This document shows, one piece after another, positions 63,883 through 64,000 of a stretch of 64,000 bases of DNA (position 1 is its first letter; each line of letters starts with the position of its first letter). The notes under the pieces are model-generated. The model had not been told where the DNA came from. It did no database searches and saw only the letters and a program-made list of their open reading frames with translations. Source of the stretch: Chitinophaga sp. XS-30 (lineage in GTDB: Bacteria > Bacteroidota > Bacteroidia > Chitinophagales > Chitinophagaceae). Location of the stretch: contig NZ_CP043006.1 of NCBI RefSeq assembly GCF_008086345.1, positions 3,098,032 through 3,162,031 on the forward strand. The letters are read 5' to 3'. The position numbers and the translations under genes were made by a program.

Positions 63883-64000
63883 GACCTGCGTAGATTAATG
63901 AAAGATGTTTAATGATAGCAATATGCTTCAGTTGTCTTTTCCGGCGGCAATACCTGCTGGATATCCTGATTTCAACAAATACTGTACCGCCGCCGGGAAA

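Overview
The window looks like chromosomal DNA from a Bacteroidota bacterium, most likely of the Chitinophaga/Chitinophagaceae type. This rests on a STN-domain SusC/SusD pair behind an ECF sigma/FecR pair, the fused SecDF, the 300-residue NusB, DUF1573, DUF3822, head-GIN and spondin lipoproteins, the short SpeA-type decarboxylase, and on many copies of the Bacteroidota -7 promoter box TAnnTTTG in front of genes. By eye the DNA is of middling G+C with AT-rich intergenic patches. I found no rRNA, tRNA, CRISPR array, prophage or insertion sequence.

Layout. 1-4.4 kb: the start of a B12-dependent acyl-CoA mutase, an M23 peptidase, a small membrane protein and L-serine dehydratase. 4.5-7.6 kb: two FKBP-type isomerases and groESL; two of these genes carry apparent single-base frameshifts. 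7.8-10.3 kb: nusB, DUF1573, yajC and coaE. 10.4-16.9 kb: an ECF sigma, FecR, SusC, SusD nutrient-uptake locus. 17-25 kb: an aminotransferase, DUF4256, a DUF4397 lipoprotein, a serine hydrolase, secDF and an IscA-type protein. 25-34.5 kb: an outer-membrane metallopeptidase with a barrel, an AI-2E-family permease, a GldM-C-like protein, valS and a two-component system. 34.6-41.4 kb: a spondin lipoprotein, a peroxiredoxin, threonine aldolase, rpoD, trxB and folB. 41.5-50.5 kb: a TPR protein, a MATE exporter, DUF3822, rsmD, coaD, a thioesterase, a methyltransferase, a Nudix hydrolase, pyrE, a metal-binding protein, a tandem-repeat stretch, a LEA-type lipoprotein and WbqC. 50.8-57 kb: a SpeA-like decarboxylase, an NTF2-like protein, a membrane protein, Hsp20, a bacilliredoxin, lgt and a hemerythrin. 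57.5-63 kb: a large outer-membrane barrel protein and an ECF sigma, anti-sigma-like, DUF, GIN-adhesin operon. The end holds an XRE regulator and an acylphosphatase.

Most genes are housekeeping or envelope functions. Protein export and folding are well represented (SecDF, YajC, GroESL, FKBPs, Hsp20, Lgt) together with many predicted lipoproteins that would be Lgt substrates. Two separate ECF sigma modules each head an envelope operon.

The observations most worth a second look are: the two +1 frameshifts about 200 bases apart (FKBP and the groEL tail); the Asp-to-Gly change in the catalytic PPY motif of RsmD; a TGTCA-N5-TGACA palindrome over the groESL promoter; a duplicated leader with a mini-ORF before the peroxiredoxin; a 120-bp tandem repeat downstream of the metal-binding gene; and the sigma/anti-sigma/GIN operon. 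I did not find a clearly new defence or mobile system.
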